Below, piece after piece: positions 61,683-64,000 of a stretch of DNA of 64,000 nucleotides. The DNA is from Bacillus pseudomycoides DSM 12442 (GTDB taxonomy: Bacteria; Bacillota; Bacilli; Bacillales; Bacillaceae_G), in NCBI RefSeq assembly GCF_000161455.1, contig NZ_CM000745.1:2667120-2731119 (forward strand), given 5' to 3'. The notes under the pieces were generated by a model. The model had not been told where the DNA came from. It was given only the letters and a program-made list of their open reading frames with translations, and did no database searches. The position numbers and the translations under genes are program-made. The first letter of the stretch is position 1; every line of letters starts with the position of its first letter.

Positions 61683-62048
61683 ATGGCTATAAAAGTAATA
61701 AGGGCAACAGGTATGATGGGTGGGGCTACAAGAGTAGCTTTAAAAGTGGATAATGAAGTTGTAATGAAATTAGAAAATAATGAAGAGTACACGCTCCCTT
61801 CTGATGTAAAAGAAGCGAAGATAAAAGCAAATCAATTATTTTTTGGAAGTAAAGAAAAGCAAGTAAAAAATGGCGATATAGTCGAAATTAAGATTAATGG
61901 TCTAGCGATGCTATTGTGTATGGTATCGTTAATAGCAGTATTATTTGGTTCAAAGATTGATCCTAATGCTATTTGGTTTGGTGTAATCGGCTGTTTGGTA
62001 ACGCTTGTCTATTCAATAAATAATTGGTTCACGTTAGAAGTTAAATAA
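61683..62048 (+). CDS. Small membrane protein
   Basis: AGGGGAG precedes the ATG. The 121-residue protein has an N-terminal beta domain (VALKVDNEVVMKLENNEEYT; DVKEAKIKANQLFFGSKEKQ; VKNGDIVEIKIN) and two C-terminal transmembrane segments (LAMLLCMVSLIAVLFGS; IWFGVIGCLVTLVYSI). No family recognised. It has its own terminator. Confidence 0.6.
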   Translation: MAIKVIRATGMMGGATRVALKVDNEVVMKLENNEEYTLPSDVKEAKIKANQLFFGSKEKQVKNGDIVEIKINGLAMLLCMVSLIAVLFGSKIDPNAIWFGVIGCLVTLVYSINNWFTLEVK

Positions 62049-62052
62049 CAGG

Positions 62053-62090
62053 AAACAGCAGAGGTTTTAAAAACTCTGCTGTTTTTTTCA
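62053..62090 (+). terminator. Terminator
   Basis: AAACAGCAGAG/CTCTGCTGTTT stem then a T-run. Confidence 0.9.
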
Positions 62091-62159
62091 TCATAATTGT
62101 TTAAATAGAGTTTCGTATTCTAGTAATTAGTGAGTATCAATAAAATCGGGAGGTACATC

Positions 62160-62645
62160 ATGAGTTATAAAGAACAACTTGCTATTTTATATAAAATGCG
62201 CTTTATGGAAAATGAAGGCGATGATATTGAAGAATTTGAAGAAATATTAAATGAACTATCATTTCATGCAGGAAATGAAGTGATTCCAGAACTTTGTAAA
62301 ATATTTGAAGACGAGGTAGCGGAACCTTCTGCAGACAGCGATGTAATTGAAACCATTTTTTATATTGCAAGCCGGAATGGATTAGAGGATGGACTTGTAC
62401 AGTTAGCGAATGGAATAACAAATATGTTACCCCAGGCAGAATTTTGGGCAGATAGAATTCATCGAACACTTTTAAATTCAGAAGAGTTAATTTTGCCATA
62501 TATTAAAGCTTTACAACAGGTTGATGAGCATACGAAACAAATAGTGAAAGATATTTTATGTAATGTAAAGAGTGAGATGCCGGAGTTATTTGCGGAAAAG
62601 GTTGATTTTATATTAAGTCATTCCGCAATCAATGAAGTGAATTGA
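62160..62645 (+). CDS. Imm30-like helical immunity protein
   Basis: ATG 62160 has GGGAGG 7 nt upstream. The 161-residue all-helical protein reads EEFEEILNELSFHAGNEVIP, ELCKIFEDEVAEPSADSDVI, ETIFYIASRNGLEDGLVQLA, FWADRIHRTLLNSEELILPY, ALQQVDEHTKQIVKDIL. This helical pattern with a central W-A-x-x-I-H-R matches what I recall of Imm30. No toxin adjacent. Confidence 0.5.
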   Translation: MSYKEQLAILYKMRFMENEGDDIEEFEEILNELSFHAGNEVIPELCKIFEDEVAEPSADSDVIETIFYIASRNGLEDGLVQLANGITNMLPQAEFWADRIHRTLLNSEELILPYIKALQQVDEHTKQIVKDILCNVKSEMPELFAEKVDFILSHSAINEVN

Positions 62646-62755
62646 AACTGTACAAAAGAAATTTGAGTGGCAATAAATGAGAGGAAGGTAGCTATAAAAA
62701 TGTACTCAAATTCGCTAATAAGAATATAATCAATATCACTTTAGGAGTGATAGAA

Positions 62756-63253
62756 ATGAAAAAAATGAGTCAACTCATTGCACAAATAGAGTCTTTATCT
62801 GATTGTCGTGTGCTTGAGCCTGCAGGATTACCGATAATTAATGAGAAGAAGCATATCCTACCTGAGGATGTAAAGGGATTTTACAGTCTTTGCGGAGGAG
62901 CGGTTTTGTTCGAGAATGAGGAGTATCCGATTTATATTGTCTCCTCACAAGAATTTATTTTAGCAAATCCAGTAATAATAAGTGAGCTGTGTGAAGATGA
63001 TATTACTTCCAATTGGTATATTATATGTAATGATGGAAAAGAGGAATACTTAACAATTGACCTAAATCGAAATAGATTGGGGAAATGTTATGATAGCTTC
63101 TTTGATCGTCATGGAATTGCAGGGGAATCACAAATCATTGCAACATCGTTTATAGATCTACTTGAAAGATTTATACATAATAAGGGGAAGTATTGGTATT
63201 GGATGCAGAGTGATTTTGTATCACTTGGAGATGCTTATGATGGACTCATATAA
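62756..63253 (+). CDS. SUKH (SMI1/KNR4) protein
   Basis: ATG with AGGAGTGA 7 nt upstream. The 165-residue protein shows ILPEDVKGFYSLCGGAVLFE, YPIYIVSSQEFILANPVIIS, WYIICNDGKEEYLTIDLNRN, RLGKCYDSFFDRHGIAG, SFIDLLERFIHNKGKYWYWM. The D-L-N-R-x-R-L-G-x-C-Y-D-S-F block is a strong SUKH landmark of the longer subfamily. Probably immunity; no toxin nearby. Confidence 0.75.
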   Translation: MKKMSQLIAQIESLSDCRVLEPAGLPIINEKKHILPEDVKGFYSLCGGAVLFENEEYPIYIVSSQEFILANPVIISELCEDDITSNWYIICNDGKEEYLTIDLNRNRLGKCYDSFFDRHGIAGESQIIATSFIDLLERFIHNKGKYWYWMQSDFVSLGDAYDGLI

Positions 63254-63490
63254 TCATTTATAAATTTTTAAATAAACAGTAGTAAAAAACTTGATTGTAC
63301 AATGCCTTTCAAGTTTTTTGATTTGAAAATTGCTAGGATTGTAAAATGTAGTGGTAGATAATCAAAATGATGGGAGAAAGATACGAAAAGGAGAACTGAC
63401 ATGGTGATTTTAAATTAGACTTAGCTTTTCATACCTAAACAATTACTTTAAATTCAACATGATAATTAATGCCTAATGGAGGAATCTGAA

Positions 63491-63847
63491 ATGGAAAACT
63501 GGGAATACAATGAATTGTTTGAAGCCATTAATGAAGCCTATAATGACTTTTTAACTTTAGATAGAGGACAGAAAGATGCAATTGCGAGAACTTGTTATGA
63601 GTATATAAATCTCGGAGAAATAGAAGACGTAATTGTTGATACAGCTGTAGGTGAAATAGTGTTAACTCATGACAAAGTTTTCATTGGGTATATAAAAGGT
63701 ATAACAAAGAGATTAAGCAAGTTTAATCCACTAGACGCAATGGGGGAATTAACACAAGAAGAAATAAGAGATTTATCCAACAGAATACATAAAGTATTGG
63801 AAGGTCTTGAAAAAGTAGAGATTGATTATAATCCTTCAGCAGAATAG
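63491..63847 (+). CDS. Imm3 immunity protein
   Basis: ATG 63491 is preferred: GGAGG overlaps an earlier in-frame ATG, 8 nt upstream. The 118-residue protein reads WEYNELFEAINEAYNDFLTL, DAIARTCYEYINLGEIEDVI, VGEIVLTHDKVFIGYIKG, LTQEEIRDLSNRIHKVLEG. It is nearly the same as the protein at 14965. Downstream, to the window end, is sequence without a readable complete gene. Confidence 0.82.
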   Translation: MENWEYNELFEAINEAYNDFLTLDRGQKDAIARTCYEYINLGEIEDVIVDTAVGEIVLTHDKVFIGYIKGITKRLSKFNPLDAMGELTQEEIRDLSNRIHKVLEGLEKVEIDYNPSAE

Positions 63848-64000
63848 CTCGGTTTATTCTCTTTCGTGCTGAAGAGGAAGTATTTGAAGGTAAGGGAGTG
63901 GGAGAAAAGCTTTATCTTTGTTTTGCTCAAAATAAATGAGAAAGCGGGAATTTGAGTGGGGAGCTATTTTATTAAGATAGATGGGTTTGAATATCCAGAA
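63848..64000. other. Window end, no complete gene
   Basis: One frame reads VLKRKYLKVREWEKSF and another FRAEEEVFEGKGVGEKLYLC. The second could be the start of a cut-off gene or another relic. Confidence 0.25.

Overview
The window looks like chromosome of a Bacillus cereus-group bacterium. It is AT-rich, has AGGAGG-type ribosome binding sites and many TTG/GTG starts, and carries a DUF3994 lipoprotein, a CotA/CopA-like multicopper oxidase, an STM3941-family protein, a secreted type I pullulanase and LXG-type polymorphic toxin linkers. About half of it is accessory DNA. Function names rest on reading the translations and on remembered family features; no database search was run. REGION 1 (1-24.8 kb) is a reservoir of orphan polymorphic-toxin cassettes. 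The repeated unit is: rho-independent terminator, conserved toxin linker (motifs MYQLGGK, GPGKVTEWVNARHAES and KKINDEIQGIEASLAKG), variable toxin tip, immunity gene. No N-terminal LXG/WXG delivery domain is present, so these read as spare C-terminal tips for a full-length type VII-secreted toxin that probably lies outside the window. Recognisable tips are a zincin metallopeptidase, a CdiA_C/EndoU-like RNase, two WHH-type HNH nucleases, a BURPS668_1122-like deaminase, a TNT-like NAD glycohydrolase, an Ntox15-like fragment, a DNA/RNA non-specific nuclease fragment and several unknowns. Most tips are truncated, frameshifted or stopped, while most immunity genes (SUKH, Imm3, Imm48-like, CdiI-like, Tdi1/GAD-like and others) are open. 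REGION 2 (23.9-32.1 kb) is mostly ordinary chromosome: DUF3994 lipoprotein, membrane protein, aminopeptidase P, multicopper oxidase and an STM3941-like protein. It also holds a broken PoNi-type immunity gene, another toxin-linker relic and a truncated YwqG-like gene. REGION 3 (32.3-44.4 kb) is the most interesting. A tightly overlapping six-gene operon encodes a DUF4132 protein, a MoxR-type AAA+ ATPase, a DUF5682 protein, a VWA protein, a double-SWIM zinc protein and a small helical protein. It is the counterpart of E. coli yehI-yehL-yehM-yehP-yehQ. It is followed by a promoter-to-terminator unit encoding four Y-RNA-like small RNAs, two of which contain a circularly permuted tRNA mimic, and then by a Ro60/Rsr (TROVE plus VWA) gene. 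Together these suggest an RNA quality-control or stress-response island. REGION 4 (44.5-58.4 kb) mixes immunity genes without toxins (DUF2185/Imm33-like, SUKH, SUFU, Imm22 fragment), a decayed prophage replication module (DnaD-like gene plus a DnaB N-terminus), an alpha/beta hydrolase, a DoxX-like protein, transposase relics, and a minus-strand group of putative surface proteins (BNR beta-propeller, proline/cysteine-rich protein, zincin protease). REGION 5 (58.4-64 kb) holds the secreted pullulanase, a small membrane protein and three more immunity-type genes (Imm30-like, SUKH, Imm3).
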